From contig JBFWQA010000004.1 of NCBI GenBank assembly GCA_050249695.1, forward strand, positions 62,001 to 126,000: 64,000 nt of DNA, read 5' to 3'. The DNA comes from JACKJP01 sp050249695. Its GTDB lineage: Bacteria > Pseudomonadota > Alphaproteobacteria > Rhizobiales > Tepidamorphaceae. Shown here piece by piece: positions 34,758 to 44,312 of the stretch. The number at the start of each line of letters is the position of its first letter. The first letter of the stretch is position 1. The translations under genes were made by a program, and so were the position numbers. Under the pieces are notes generated by a model that was given only the letters and a program-made list of their open reading frames with translations, had not been told where the DNA came from and did no database searches.

Positions 34758-35399
34758 TTGGTATCATTGGCACAGGACGACAAGAATGAAATACGCCGAG
34801 GGCGAATCCTAGAGGCCGCTGCTGAAGCGTTTATGGCCGATGGCTTCGCGTCCACGACCGTGGACAAGGTCGCTGATCTGTTGGGATGCACAAAGGGATT
34901 CATCTACTATCAATTCAAGAACAAGACGGATCTCTTTCTGGAAGTGCATCTTGTCACGATGCAGACGAATCTGGCGATCCTGAGGCCCATATGCGAAGGC
35001 TCCGACTCGCCGACGGTCAAGTTGCGCAAGATGGTGGAAGCGCATGTCGCGGCGATCACCGACCGCCTTCCTTATCAGCGTGTATCTGTGATGGGCATTG
35101 ACCTGCACATGCACGGCAGTTCCACTCCACCGCAACGCAAGGTGATGGCCGAGATCGTTCGAATGCATCGCGAGTATGAGGCTCTTTTCGTTTCTGTGCT
35201 TGCGGACGGAATTAATTCGGGTGAATTTCGCCAGGCCGATCCCAAACGGATGGTGAAAGCGATGCTCGGGGCCTTGAACTGGATGCCGATGTGGTTTCGC
35301 CCTGCGCGCGACGGTACAGCCGCGAACAAGCAGGAGATCGCCACCGAGATGTGCGAATTCGTCATGCGCGGCACATTGAACACCGTCCTTTTGGACTGA
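34758..35399 (+). CDS. TetR/AcrR family transcriptional regulator
   Basis: A 213-residue regulator. The N-terminal helix-turn-helix spans about residues 12-58 (RRGRILEAAAEAFMADGF; TVDKVADLLGCTKGFIYYQF). The ligand-binding C-terminal half is unrelated to well-known members. No ATG is close; TTG at 34758 (weak GGAAAG upstream) or TTG at 34767 must serve. It stands at the end of the catabolic block and is the only regulator there apart from the MarR-like fusion. So it is the best candidate for binding the ATAC-N6-GTAT sites. Confidence 0.85.
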   Translation: MVSLAQDDKNEIRRGRILEAAAEAFMADGFASTTVDKVADLLGCTKGFIYYQFKNKTDLFLEVHLVTMQTNLAILRPICEGSDSPTVKLRKMVEAHVAAITDRLPYQRVSVMGIDLHMHGSSTPPQRKVMAEIVRMHREYEALFVSVLADGINSGEFRQADPKRMVKAMLGALNWMPMWFRPARDGTAANKQEIATEMCEFVMRGTLNTVLLD

Positions 35400-35575
35400 C
35401 ACCGATCTCACCGCCTGTTCCGGCCCGAACTTCTGTGGTTTGAGCTGCCCCCCCCCGGTTTCGTGGACCCCGAGATTGGGTGTATCCGACCTATGCGTGC
35501 CGGATCGGCCGCGAGGCGTGAGTGTGGTCACCCCGGGCTCCGAACGCCGTCGCCAGACGGCACAATAATTGGTCT

Positions 35576-35586
35576 AATAATTTATT
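35576..35586. promoter_or_regulatory. Short AT palindrome in the promoter of the hydantoinase operon
   Basis: AATAA-T-TTATT inside TTGG-N20-CCAA (35569-35596), about 50 bases before the first gene. It could be a GntR/FCD operator or merely the promoter's AT-rich element. A gntR gene ends this operon. Confidence 0.25.
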
Positions 35587-35632
35587 GATCTGCCAAAAAT
35601 CTTGGCCTAACGTCTTCACGCCGGAGGAATGA

Positions 35633-37024
35633 ATGTCACCATCGAAGACGAATTCGGCGACGGGCGCCGTCGACGCCAGTGGCCGCGTCGCTTCCATTGC
35701 GAGCGAAGCGGAACTGCGCGCATGGGTCGAAGAGGTTACCCGCGGCCGCGTCACCGACTGGCGTCTGATGACGGGCGGCAACCGCTATTCGTCCTGGGCG
35801 GTCCATCTCGACACGCCTCGCGGAAGCGCCGATCTCTATCTGCGTTATCAGAAGCCCCGGCCGCCCTCGGTCGAGCCCTATACCGTCCGGCGTGAAGCGG
35901 AAATCTACGCAGCGCTCACCCCGACCGACCTGAAGATGCCCAAGCTTGTCGGCGTCCATCAGGTCTATGACGCGATCCTGACCGAACTCAAGCCGGGGCG
36001 TGTCGAATACAGATATATCGAAGACGCAGGCGAGAAGGCCGCGATCGCAGAAGAGTTCATCGCGGAAGTCGCCCGGCTCCACCATCTCGATCTTGAACAG
36101 CTGCGCCTGAGCGAAACCCGCCCCGGCATGACGATCAGGCAATATGTCGAGCGCGAACTGGATATCTGGCGCGCCATGTATGAGGAGAGCGGGCGGCGTG
36201 ACGCGCTGATCGATTTCGCGCTGCTGTGGTTGAAGCAGAACATGCCGGACCCGGGGGAAAAGCCCGTTCTGGTTCACGGTGATGCCGGCCCCGGCAATTT
36301 CCTCTTTGACGAGGGGCATCTGACCGCGCTGATCGACTGGGAACTCGCCCATCCAGGCGATCCGATGGAAGACCTTGCCTGGTTTTCGATGCGCTGCGTG
36401 ATGGAGCCGGTACCGGATTTCGCCGCGTGTCTGCGGCTTTACGAGGAAAAGGCCGGAAGGCCGGTCGATCGCCGGCGGCTCTACTACCACCGGGCCATGG
36501 TGTCGGCTCGGGTCGTTATCATCCGTCATCGAAACGTGACCGGGCTGTCGGGCAATTCGATCGTCTCGCAGGGACTGAACCGCCGCCTGCTTGTCGCCGC
36601 GCTGGCGCAGGCAAATGGCATCGACCTTGCCCCGCCGGCGCCTGTCGACGCCCCGGAGACGCCCCGCACCGACCTGTATGACGAGGTTCTGGAAACGCTG
36701 AAATCCGATGTCGCCGGCAGGACGACGGATAGCGGCATCGTTTCGGCGACGAAGAATGCCGCCAAGGTTCTGAAATTCCTCCGGGAGGCTGACCGGCTCG
36801 GGCGCGCCGTGGAGGAGGCCGAACGCGGCGATCTTGAGGCCCTTGCGGGAGTGCGTGCCGCCGACGTCGAGCAAGGCAGAGCCATCCTCGTCGACCGTCT
36901 GGCCGATGGTTCGATACCGTTCGCGGACGCGCTGGCCTTTTTCTCCCGCAGCGTCGCCAGGCAGGCGCAACTGGCCGCTCTTGCTTCCGGCAGTATCGCA
37001 AACCGACAATTTCCGGAGTTCTGA
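35633..37024 (+). CDS. APH-like phosphotransferase domain with C-terminal DUF6285-type domain
   Basis: A 463-residue protein with a strong ribosome-binding site (GGAGGAATGA). Residues about 20-330 are an aminoglycoside-phosphotransferase-like kinase fold. It has the catalytic loop VHGDAGPGNFLF (His215, Asp217, Asn222) and the metal motif ALIDWELAHPGDP (Asp235). The last 100 residues (DLYDEVLETLKSDVAG onward) form the DUF6285-type helical domain often attached to or next to such proteins. These kinases occur with acyl-CoA enzymes in Actinobacteria and Proteobacteria but their substrate is unknown. It heads the second long operon and is followed by DUF7064/7065-like and CoA-transferase genes. 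Confidence 0.8.
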   Translation: MSPSKTNSATGAVDASGRVASIASEAELRAWVEEVTRGRVTDWRLMTGGNRYSSWAVHLDTPRGSADLYLRYQKPRPPSVEPYTVRREAEIYAALTPTDLKMPKLVGVHQVYDAILTELKPGRVEYRYIEDAGEKAAIAEEFIAEVARLHHLDLEQLRLSETRPGMTIRQYVERELDIWRAMYEESGRRDALIDFALLWLKQNMPDPGEKPVLVHGDAGPGNFLFDEGHLTALIDWELAHPGDPMEDLAWFSMRCVMEPVPDFAACLRLYEEKAGRPVDRRRLYYHRAMVSARVVIIRHRNVTGLSGNSIVSQGLNRRLLVAALAQANGIDLAPPAPVDAPETPRTDLYDEVLETLKSDVAGRTTDSGIVSATKNAAKVLKFLREADRLGRAVEEAERGDLEALAGVRAADVEQGRAILVDRLADGSIPFADALAFFSRSVARQAQLAALASGSIANRQFPEF

Positions 37025-37028
37025 ACCG

Positions 37029-37985
37029 ATGACCGACGCCGCCAATAGCGAACCTGCAATCACCGCCCGCGACGACGGCTTCCATTTCGCCGAAATGAGC
37101 GACCGCTGGTGGATCACCGAAACCGCGTGGTTTTCCTTCTGCAAGCCGGAACGCAAATTGGGTGGATGGCTCTACAGCATGTTCCGCCCGAACATCGGCA
37201 CCGTTGCGGGCGGCGCATGGGTCTGGGACGATACGGCTTGTCTGCCCTGGGAAGTCCCCTATTCGGCCAACTATACGGCCCTGCGAATTCCCGAAGGGCA
37301 GGATCTGACCGATATCACGCTTCCGACGGGCGTCAGCATGAAGGTGCTCGAGCCGCTGACCCGCTACCGTCTGGGCATCGAGGACGAAGGCTTGATCAGC
37401 GCCGACCTCACCTTCGAGGCGGTGATGCCCCCCAAACCGTTGCGCAAGCCGGGCTCCTCCTTCCAGAAGCTCAGCCATTTCGACCAGTTCGGCCGCGTTT
37501 CGGGCTCTCTGGTTCTGCACGGGGAGACGATCGACATAGACTGCCTCGCCATCCGCGACAGAAGCTGGGGGCCGCGACCCGAACACCGGCCCGGTCGAAG
37601 CGCCTATGTGACGGGCATCGCGACGCAAGGAGATTGCTTCCTCGCGGTCACCAGATGGAACGATCCCGACTATCACCTCGCCTACGGGTTTCACATGCAG
37701 GACGGCGTGATCTCGGACATTGTATCGGGACAGCGTTTCGTCAAACGCGATCCCGCGACCGGCTTCGTTTCCGAGATCACGGTCGAGGCGAGGGATGAAC
37801 TCGGCAGAAAGCTGGTGGCGCGTGGCCGCCGGCTCAGCGGCATTGTCCTCAACCGTCACAGTTTCATCGACAGCAACGGCCTCATCGAGTGGGATATCAA
37901 CGGCAAGACCGGTCACGGCGAGGATCAGGACATGTGGCCGGTCCACGCCTGGTCGGCGATGCGGCGGGAGGCGCGCCGCCGATGA
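37029..37985 (+). CDS. DUF7064/DUF7065-like beta-rich protein of unknown function
   Basis: A 318-residue soluble protein without signal peptide. Conserved-looking blocks are MSDRWWITETAWFSFCKPER, IDIDCLAIRDRSWGPRPEHR and LIEWDINGKTGHGEDQDMWP. These recall lipocalin-like (AttH / carotenoid 1,2-hydratase-related) proteins that accompany APH-like kinases in catabolic clusters. No activity is established. ATG is 4 bases after the kinase stop, and its end overlaps the CoA-transferase start (ATGA), so the three are coupled. I infer that they work on one CoA-linked substrate. Confidence 0.6.
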   Translation: MTDAANSEPAITARDDGFHFAEMSDRWWITETAWFSFCKPERKLGGWLYSMFRPNIGTVAGGAWVWDDTACLPWEVPYSANYTALRIPEGQDLTDITLPTGVSMKVLEPLTRYRLGIEDEGLISADLTFEAVMPPKPLRKPGSSFQKLSHFDQFGRVSGSLVLHGETIDIDCLAIRDRSWGPRPEHRPGRSAYVTGIATQGDCFLAVTRWNDPDYHLAYGFHMQDGVISDIVSGQRFVKRDPATGFVSEITVEARDELGRKLVARGRRLSGIVLNRHSFIDSNGLIEWDINGKTGHGEDQDMWPVHAWSAMRREARRR

Positions 37986-39169
37986 TGCCACCTCCCGATC
38001 TTTCCCGCAGGCCCATGGAAGGCGTCACGATAATCGATCTGACGCAGATCTATAATGGCCCCTATGCGACCTTCCTGCTCGCCGAAGCGGGTGCCCGGGT
38101 CATCAAGATCGAACCGGAGGGCGGCGAACCGCTCCGCCGCCGCGGTGTGGTCGGCGGTGCGTCTCTCCCGTTCGCCATGCTCAATGGCGGCAAGGAGTGC
38201 ATGACGCTCGATCTGAAGACGCCGGAAGGCAGGGATGCGCTGTTCGAGCTCGCCCGCATCGGCGATGTGATCGTTGAAAATTTCGCGCCCGGGACGATGG
38301 ACCGGCTCGGGATCGGCGCGCAGACCCTCAAATCGGTGAACCCGCAGCTCATCTACGCGTCGAGTTCGGGCTTCGGCCGCGACGGACAGTATCGTTCATA
38401 CCCCGCCATGGATCTGACCATCCAGGCGATGTCGGGCATCATGTCCGTCACCGGATATCCCGATCGTCCGCCGGTCAAGGCAGGTCCAGCCGTCGGGGAC
38501 TTTTTCGCAGGCGTGCATCTCTACGGTGCCATCGCCACTGCCCTGTTCGAGCGTGAACGCACGGGCGTCGCCCGACGTGTCGAGGTCTCCATGCAGGACG
38601 CGGTTTACGCCTCGCTAAGTTCCAGCCTCGGACTCCACTGGGCGATGGCGGGACGCAGCGATGCGCCGCCCCCGCGTACCGGCAACCGGCATGCCGGCAT
38701 GGCCGAGGCGCCCTACAACGTATATCCCGCGGCCGACGGGTGGGTGGCGATCATCTGCGTGGGCGATGCGCACTGGCAGCGCCTCGCGGCCGTCATGGGT
38801 CAGCCCGAACTGGCGTCCGATCCCCGCTATTCTTCGCTCAAGGCGCGCGTGGAAGCGATGGACGACGTGGACGAGATCGTCGGCGCCTGGACGGGCAGCC
38901 GCGCCAAGGAAGACATCTTCCGGGAACTGATGGCGGCGCGCATTCCGTGCGCGCCCGTTCGCGATCTCGAAGAGGTCGTCAACGATCCCAACATGCACGA
39001 GCGGGGTTCCCTGCTGTGGCAGGACCATCCCGAATACGGCCGCGTCGTGGTGCAGCGCTCGCCGCTGAGATTTGAGGGCGCGGACAGCCCGGCGCCGGCG
39101 CCAAGCCGGCCGCTGGGGGCAGATACCGAGAAGATACTCAGCGCGTTCCGCGCCAGTACTAAACGCTAG
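37982..39169 (+). CDS. CaiB/BaiF family III CoA-transferase
   Basis: A 395-residue CoA-transferase. It begins MMPPPDLSRRPMEGVTIIDL. The family features GPYATFLLAEAGARVIKIEP, LNGGKECMTLDLKTPEGR and IVENFAPGTMDRLG are clear. The catalytic Asp is Asp144 in AMDLTIQAMSG. It moves CoA between acids or acylates a substrate. It overlaps the previous gene by 4 bases and precedes the hydantoinase pair. Confidence 0.9.
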   Translation: MMPPPDLSRRPMEGVTIIDLTQIYNGPYATFLLAEAGARVIKIEPEGGEPLRRRGVVGGASLPFAMLNGGKECMTLDLKTPEGRDALFELARIGDVIVENFAPGTMDRLGIGAQTLKSVNPQLIYASSSGFGRDGQYRSYPAMDLTIQAMSGIMSVTGYPDRPPVKAGPAVGDFFAGVHLYGAIATALFERERTGVARRVEVSMQDAVYASLSSSLGLHWAMAGRSDAPPPRTGNRHAGMAEAPYNVYPAADGWVAIICVGDAHWQRLAAVMGQPELASDPRYSSLKARVEAMDDVDEIVGAWTGSRAKEDIFRELMAARIPCAPVRDLEEVVNDPNMHERGSLLWQDHPEYGRVVVQRSPLRFEGADSPAPAPSRPLGADTEKILSAFRASTKR

Positions 39170-39186
39170 GGAGGGCGGGAACGGCG

Positions 39187-41205
39187 ATGGGCGGCATTGT
39201 TGGCATCGATGTGGGCGGCACGTTCACCGACCTTTATTTTGCCGGGTCCGACGCGGGTCGCGCCTGTGTTCTCAAGGTCCCGTCCACTCCGTCCGACCCG
39301 AGCCATGGCCTGATCGATGCGCTGCAGGCCGCCGACATCAAGCCCGGCGCGCTCGACGCGATCCTGCATGGTACGACGATCGCCACAAACGCGGTGATCG
39401 AGCGGCGGGGGGCGCGGGCGGCACTGATCACGACGGCGGGCTTCCGCGACGTGCTGGAACTGGGCAGGCGTGACCGGCAGCACATGTACGGTCTCACCGG
39501 TGTGCATCGTCCGCTCATCTCGCGTCAGATGCGTTGGGAGGTCCCCGAGCGGATGGATCACCGCGGCCAGGTTCTCACGCCGCTTGACGAACCGTATCTC
39601 GTCCGTCTCGCAGAGGCACTGGCCGGCGAGGGTATCGAATCCGTCGTCGTCGCCTTCCTGCATTCCTATGCCAATCCCGCCCATGAGCGGCGGGCGAAGG
39701 ACATTTTCCTCGCCGCCAGCAACAGTTGGGAGGTCGTGATCTCCAGCGATGTCGTCAGCGAATATATGGAATTCGAGCGCATCAGCACGGCCGTCGTGCA
39801 GGGATATCTCCAGCCTCTCGTCTCTCGCTACACCCGCCAGCTCTCCGGCCGGCTCGGCGAACTCGGTTTCGATCAGCAGACCCTTGTCATGCAGTCCAAT
39901 GGCGGACTGGTGCCTCTTGCACAACTCTCTGACAAGGCGGCCAATATCGTTCGCTCCGGTCCGGCGGCCGGGGTGATGGCGGCCGCCCGCATCGCCGAGG
40001 AGGCCGGGTTCGGTTCGGTCATCACGGGCGATATGGGCGGGACCAGCTACGACGTGGCGGTCGTGGTCGACGGCGAGCCGAAAATCGCCGAGACGACCGA
40101 ACTGGATTTTCGCATTCCCCTGCGTCTGCCGATGATCGACGTGCACACCATCGGCGCGGGCGGGGGCAGCATAGCCTATCTCGATCGCGGCGGCGTGCTG
40201 CAGGTCGGCCCGCAGAGCGCCGGCGCGGTACCGGGTCCGATCTGCTTTGGTCGCGGCGGAACGGCACCCACGGTGACGGACGCCAACGCGGTCCTCGGCC
40301 GCATCAATCCCGAACATCCGATCGGGCTGACCCATATCGAGCGGCTGGATGTCGAAGCCGCGCGGCGGGCCATAGGCGAGCTTGGAGCGCCTCTCTCGCT
40401 GGGTGTTGAGGAAACGGCCGAGGCGATATTGACCGTCGTCAATCATGTCATGGCGAGGCGCACAAGGCTGCTGAGCGTGGAGAAGGGGCACGATCCGCGC
40501 AAGTTCGCGTTCGTCGCCTTCGGCGGCGCCGGGCCTCTTCATGGGGCTTCGATCATGCGGGAAGTCGGGATCAGCACCATGCTTCTCCCGCCCCATCCGG
40601 GCGTACTGTGCGCGCTTGGCTGTGCGGTGGCCGATATGCGGCACGACGTCTCGCAGACCGTCGAACTGCCCCTCGGCGCCATCGACAGGGGATTCATTGC
40701 CCGGGCCTTTGCCGCCCACCGTCAGGCCGCCACGGAGCAGTTCGCCGCAAGCAGGGGCATGATCGATACGCTCGAGATCTCGCACGCGGCCAACATGTCC
40801 TATCTCGGACAGATTCACACGTTGAGGGTGCCGGTCGAGGCGACGTGGGATACCGATGAACTGGCACGCGCCTTCGAGGCGAAATACCGCGAGGAATACG
40901 GAAATTCGCTGGGCGACATTCCGCTCAATCTGGTGGGATTGACCACATCGGCTGTCGGGATCAGGGCCAAGCCGGCTCCCAAGGCCAGTGTCGAGCGGGA
41001 GTCCACCCCCGCGCCAAGGGCAAGGCGGGACGTCTACTTCGGCGGTTGGATTTCGACGCCCATCTATACGCGCGAAGATCTGACGCCGGGCAGCCGTTTC
41101 ACCGGCCCCGCGATCGTCGAACAGCCCGATACCACCACTGTCATCGAGCCGGGCATGAAGGCGCGCGTCGATGCGTTCAACAACATTCTCGTGGAGCTGG
41201 CATGA
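39187..41205 (+). CDS. hyuA: Hydantoinase/oxoprolinase family protein, subunit A
   Basis: A 672-residue ATP-binding subunit of the N-methylhydantoinase / 5-oxoprolinase / acetone carboxylase group. It opens GGIVGIDVGGTFTDLYF (phosphate-binding DVGGTFTD) and has MQSNGGLVPL, RSGPAAGVMAAARIAEE, GDMGGTSYDVAVVVDGEP and the GAGGGSIAYLDRGG motif. With subunit B it couples ATP hydrolysis to ring opening or carboxylation. The substrate is not predictable; a carboxylating role is possible because acetone/acetophenone carboxylases share this fold. Its stop overlaps the hyuB start. Confidence 0.9.
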   Translation: MGGIVGIDVGGTFTDLYFAGSDAGRACVLKVPSTPSDPSHGLIDALQAADIKPGALDAILHGTTIATNAVIERRGARAALITTAGFRDVLELGRRDRQHMYGLTGVHRPLISRQMRWEVPERMDHRGQVLTPLDEPYLVRLAEALAGEGIESVVVAFLHSYANPAHERRAKDIFLAASNSWEVVISSDVVSEYMEFERISTAVVQGYLQPLVSRYTRQLSGRLGELGFDQQTLVMQSNGGLVPLAQLSDKAANIVRSGPAAGVMAAARIAEEAGFGSVITGDMGGTSYDVAVVVDGEPKIAETTELDFRIPLRLPMIDVHTIGAGGGSIAYLDRGGVLQVGPQSAGAVPGPICFGRGGTAPTVTDANAVLGRINPEHPIGLTHIERLDVEAARRAIGELGAPLSLGVEETAEAILTVVNHVMARRTRLLSVEKGHDPRKFAFVAFGGAGPLHGASIMREVGISTMLLPPHPGVLCALGCAVADMRHDVSQTVELPLGAIDRGFIARAFAAHRQAATEQFAASRGMIDTLEISHAANMSYLGQIHTLRVPVEATWDTDELARAFEAKYREEYGNSLGDIPLNLVGLTTSAVGIRAKPAPKASVERESTPAPRARRDVYFGGWISTPIYTREDLTPGSRFTGPAIVEQPDTTTVIEPGMKARVDAFNNILVELA

Positions 41206-42977
41206 CGGATCCGGTCACCCTTGCCGTGGTGCGCGGCGCGCTTGAGCAGATTGCCGACGAGATGGATCTCCACCTGATCGGCGCGGCGATGTCGCCGATC
41301 ATTTCAGAGACAAACGACTGCGCACACGGGCTGTACGATCCTGTGACCGGGGAGACGATCGCGCAAGGCGGCATCGGCCTGCCGCAGTTTCTCGCCAACA
41401 TGCAGTTTACCGTTCAGAACCTCATCCCTTTCGTGGAGAAGGCGGGCGGCTTCAGGCCCGGTGACATCTGGATTCTCAACGATCCTTATCTGTCCGGCAC
41501 GCATCTCAACGATGTCGTCCTCGTGTCGCCCTATTTCGTGGACGGCGAGCTCTTCACGCTGTTTGCAAATACCGGCCATTGGATGGATGTCGGCGGCAGT
41601 GCCCCGGGAGGCTGGGTGCCCACCGCCCGGGAAATTCATCAGGAAGGGATCATCATTCCGCCGATGCGGCTGTTCGAAGGCGGCAAGCGCAATGAGGCCG
41701 TGGTGGCGCTCATCATGGCGAATGTCCGCCTGCCGCAGCAGCTCATGGGCGACCTCGTTGCCATGACCAACGTGTTCTCGCTTGGAAAGCGCGGCCTGGA
41801 CGAACTGGTGCAGCGATACGGAATGGCCACGCTCAGAAGCTGCATTGCGGAAATGTCGGCGCGCTCGGAAGCCGAAATGCGTTCCTACATCTCTGAGATC
41901 CCGGACGGCACCTACCGGATTCACGACTGGTTCGACAATGACGGCGTTGTCGACAGTCCGCTTCGCACGGAACTGGCGGTGACGGTGAGGGGCTCGGACC
42001 TTCATATGGATTTCACCGGCACGGCCGGCGCGGCCGTCGGCCCGATGAACATCGCCGAGAGCACGACCAAATCCCTGTGCTTCGTTGCCCTCAAGCACAT
42101 TTTCCCCGACGTATCGGTGAATGGCGGCGCGTTCAGACCCATCAGCTTCACGATACCGGAGGGCTGCGTCTTCTCGGCAAAATACCCTTCCGCGGTGGGC
42201 GGCACCACGGACGTCACCCAGCGCGTGGTCGACCTGGTGTTCGGCACGCTCTCGCAGGCGATACCGGAGCGGACCCCGGCGGCCCCCTTCGGCACCACGG
42301 GCGTTGCGACCGTGGCCGGCACCCATCCGGAAACCGGACGTTTCTACGTTGCCGTCTATCCCTATCCGGGCGGGTATGGAGGCAGCGCCCGCTCCGACGG
42401 TCTGGTCAACGGCACGCCGCCGGGGTCAATGGCCAAGTTCATGTCCATCGAAATGTCCGAGCACCGCTACCCGGTGCGCTTTTCCTATTTCGGAATCCGG
42501 GAATCGTCGGGTGGCGCGGGCGAGCACCGCGGCGGCTGCGGTACGCGCTATGGCATTTCCACCAAGGCGAAGGCGCTGGTTTCCATACTCGGCGACCGGG
42601 TGGATCACGCCCCGTTCGGCGTACAGGGCGGCGGCCCCGGCGCCGTCAACTTCGTCGAATTCGAAACCGGCGGAAAGCGCTGGGCGCCGCCCATGCGCAG
42701 CAAGGCTGAAAAAGTCCCGTTCGCGCCCGGCGACAGCTTCCATCTGGCCTCGCCCGGCGGCGGCGGGTTCGGCGACCCGCTCAATCGCGATCTCCTGCTC
42801 GTCGAGGCCGATCTCAATGACGGGATCGTATCGCTGGAGCAGGCACAGGAAATCTACGGCGTGGTCGTTCAGGAGACGCGAACCGTCTTCGACCGGCCCG
42901 TCTACACATTGAGCCCGGAGGAATCCCGGCACAATCGACAGGCGCTGGCGACAGGGAAAAGCGACGCGGGCGCCTGA
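41202..42977 (+). CDS. hyuB: Hydantoinase B/oxoprolinase family protein, subunit B
   Basis: A 591-residue partner of HyuA starting MTDPVTLAVVRGALEQIADE. The family runs MSPIISETNDCAHGLYDPVTG, ILNDPYLSGTHLNDVVLVSP and ANTGHWMDVGGSAPGG (metal ligands) are present, as is the C-terminal SPGGGGFGDPLNRD. It carries the hydrolytic or carboxylating metal site. An ATGA overlap with hyuA implies equal synthesis. A strong AGGAGGAAACA site starts the next gene. Confidence 0.9.
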   Translation: MTDPVTLAVVRGALEQIADEMDLHLIGAAMSPIISETNDCAHGLYDPVTGETIAQGGIGLPQFLANMQFTVQNLIPFVEKAGGFRPGDIWILNDPYLSGTHLNDVVLVSPYFVDGELFTLFANTGHWMDVGGSAPGGWVPTAREIHQEGIIIPPMRLFEGGKRNEAVVALIMANVRLPQQLMGDLVAMTNVFSLGKRGLDELVQRYGMATLRSCIAEMSARSEAEMRSYISEIPDGTYRIHDWFDNDGVVDSPLRTELAVTVRGSDLHMDFTGTAGAAVGPMNIAESTTKSLCFVALKHIFPDVSVNGGAFRPISFTIPEGCVFSAKYPSAVGGTTDVTQRVVDLVFGTLSQAIPERTPAAPFGTTGVATVAGTHPETGRFYVAVYPYPGGYGGSARSDGLVNGTPPGSMAKFMSIEMSEHRYPVRFSYFGIRESSGGAGEHRGGCGTRYGISTKAKALVSILGDRVDHAPFGVQGGGPGAVNFVEFETGGKRWAPPMRSKAEKVPFAPGDSFHLASPGGGGFGDPLNRDLLLVEADLNDGIVSLEQAQEIYGVVVQETRTVFDRPVYTLSPEESRHNRQALATGKSDAGA

Positions 42978-43011
42978 GACTCAAGGGCAGTCGCATCAAC
43001 AGGAGGAAACA

Positions 43012-44244
43012 ATGAAACTGACGCGTAGACATTTCGGATCGCTCGCCGCGGGTGCCGCGGCCATGACGATGGCGCCCCGTCTGGGGTGGGCGCAAAATGC
43101 CGCAATCCGCATTGGGGCGGTAAATCCCTATACCGGGCCCCTTGCGCCCTATGGCGACGAAGTCACGCGCTGCTACGAGCTGGCGGCGCAATGGATCAAC
43201 GACGCTGGCGGGATCAAGGGCCGGAAGGTCGAGATCGTGCGCGGCAATGCCACCTCTGCGCAGGAGGGAATTGCCGCCGCCGAACAGCTGATCAACAACG
43301 ACAAGGCCGATATCCTTGTCGGCACCTATGTCAGCTCGATATCCAATGCGGCGAGCGAAGCTGCTCTCGGCTATGAAAAGCTATATTGGGAAACAAATGC
43401 GCTGGCCCTCGGACTGACCCAGCGAAATCTCCCCAACTACGTACGTGTCGGGCCGAGCAGCAACGAATTCGCGCTGCGTTCAGTCGAAGGCGTGAAGGAA
43501 ATTCTTGCGGCGAAACTCGGCAAGAAGGTTTCTGACATGAAGATCTGGATTGAGCATGAGGATTCCGCCTACGGCACCTCGATCCAGGAAGCGCAGGTAA
43601 AGCTGTTGGGCGAGGCGGGCGCCAAGACCGGCGTTGGGTCGCACAGCTTCAAGGCCGTGGATGTTTCGGATTCGATCCTGCGAGCCAAGAATGCTGCGCC
43701 CGATGTCTGGCTCTCCACCGGTTACGTGGTCGATACCAATCTGCTTCTCAGGACGGCAAGGGAACAGGGATTTGCTCCTTCGGCGATCATGCTCCTTGGC
43801 GTCGGCGATACGCCTGAAACGCTGGAGGCAGTTGGCGCGGAATATCTGGAAGGCGTGCTCGTCGTCTCCTATCCCAGACCTTCCGTCAGCGAGCGCTTCG
43901 GCCCGGGTGCCGGCAAGTTCCTGGAACTGTATCGCAAGGCCAATAACCGCGACCCGATCGCGCCGCAGGGCATGAACGCGTTCGTCGGCATGAAGATGCT
44001 CTTTGAGGCGATCGAGGCTGCCGGCAGCACCGACTACAAGGCTGTCGTCGACGCCGCGCAGAAGATGGACAAGCCGAACGGTTCCTACGAGACCGGCTAT
44101 GGCCTGAAGCTCGACGAGACCAAGCAGAATGTCCGGGCCAACCCCATCATCGCGCAGTGGCAGGGTGGCAAGGTGGTGCCGGTTTATCCCACCGATGCAG
44201 CTGCGGACGGTTCGAAAATCGTCAACCTTCCGCGCAAGGCCTGA
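43012..44244 (+). CDS. Liv-type ABC transporter substrate-binding protein with Tat signal
   Basis: A 410-residue binding protein (peripla_BP_6). The N-terminus MKLTRRHFGSLAAGAAAMTM has the twin-arginine motif RRHFGS and likely cleavage after GWAQ. The mature part starts IRIGAVNPYTGPLAPYGDEV. Tat export means that it folds before export, less usual for LivK proteins. It precedes H, M, G and F genes and is followed by an intercistronic hairpin like the one after the other importer. Confidence 0.88.
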   Translation: MKLTRRHFGSLAAGAAAMTMAPRLGWAQNAAIRIGAVNPYTGPLAPYGDEVTRCYELAAQWINDAGGIKGRKVEIVRGNATSAQEGIAAAEQLINNDKADILVGTYVSSISNAASEAALGYEKLYWETNALALGLTQRNLPNYVRVGPSSNEFALRSVEGVKEILAAKLGKKVSDMKIWIEHEDSAYGTSIQEAQVKLLGEAGAKTGVGSHSFKAVDVSDSILRAKNAAPDVWLSTGYVVDTNLLLRTAREQGFAPSAIMLLGVGDTPETLEAVGAEYLEGVLVVSYPRPSVSERFGPGAGKFLELYRKANNRDPIAPQGMNAFVGMKMLFEAIEAAGSTDYKAVVDAAQKMDKPNGSYETGYGLKLDETKQNVRANPIIAQWQGGKVVPVYPTDAAADGSKIVNLPRKA

Positions 44245-44263
44245 CCGCTTCCAAAAATGACGA

Positions 44264-44291
44264 CGCTGCCGTGCTTCAGGGCGCGGCAGCG
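44264..44291 (+). terminator. Intercistronic hairpin after the second binding-protein gene
   Basis: CGCTGCCGTGC (44264-44274) pairs with GCGCGGCAGCG (44281-44291), an 11-bp stem with one T-G wobble and a TTCAGG loop. There is no T run. As at 24.7 kb it separates the binding-protein gene from the permease genes and probably adjusts their ratio. Confidence 0.6.
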
Positions 44292-44312
44292 CAATCACAG
44301 GGCCTGAAACTG

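Noticed and set aside
39166..40818. 550-codon open frame antisense to hyuA
   Set aside because: Shadow of a conserved gene; composition is typical of antisense translation.
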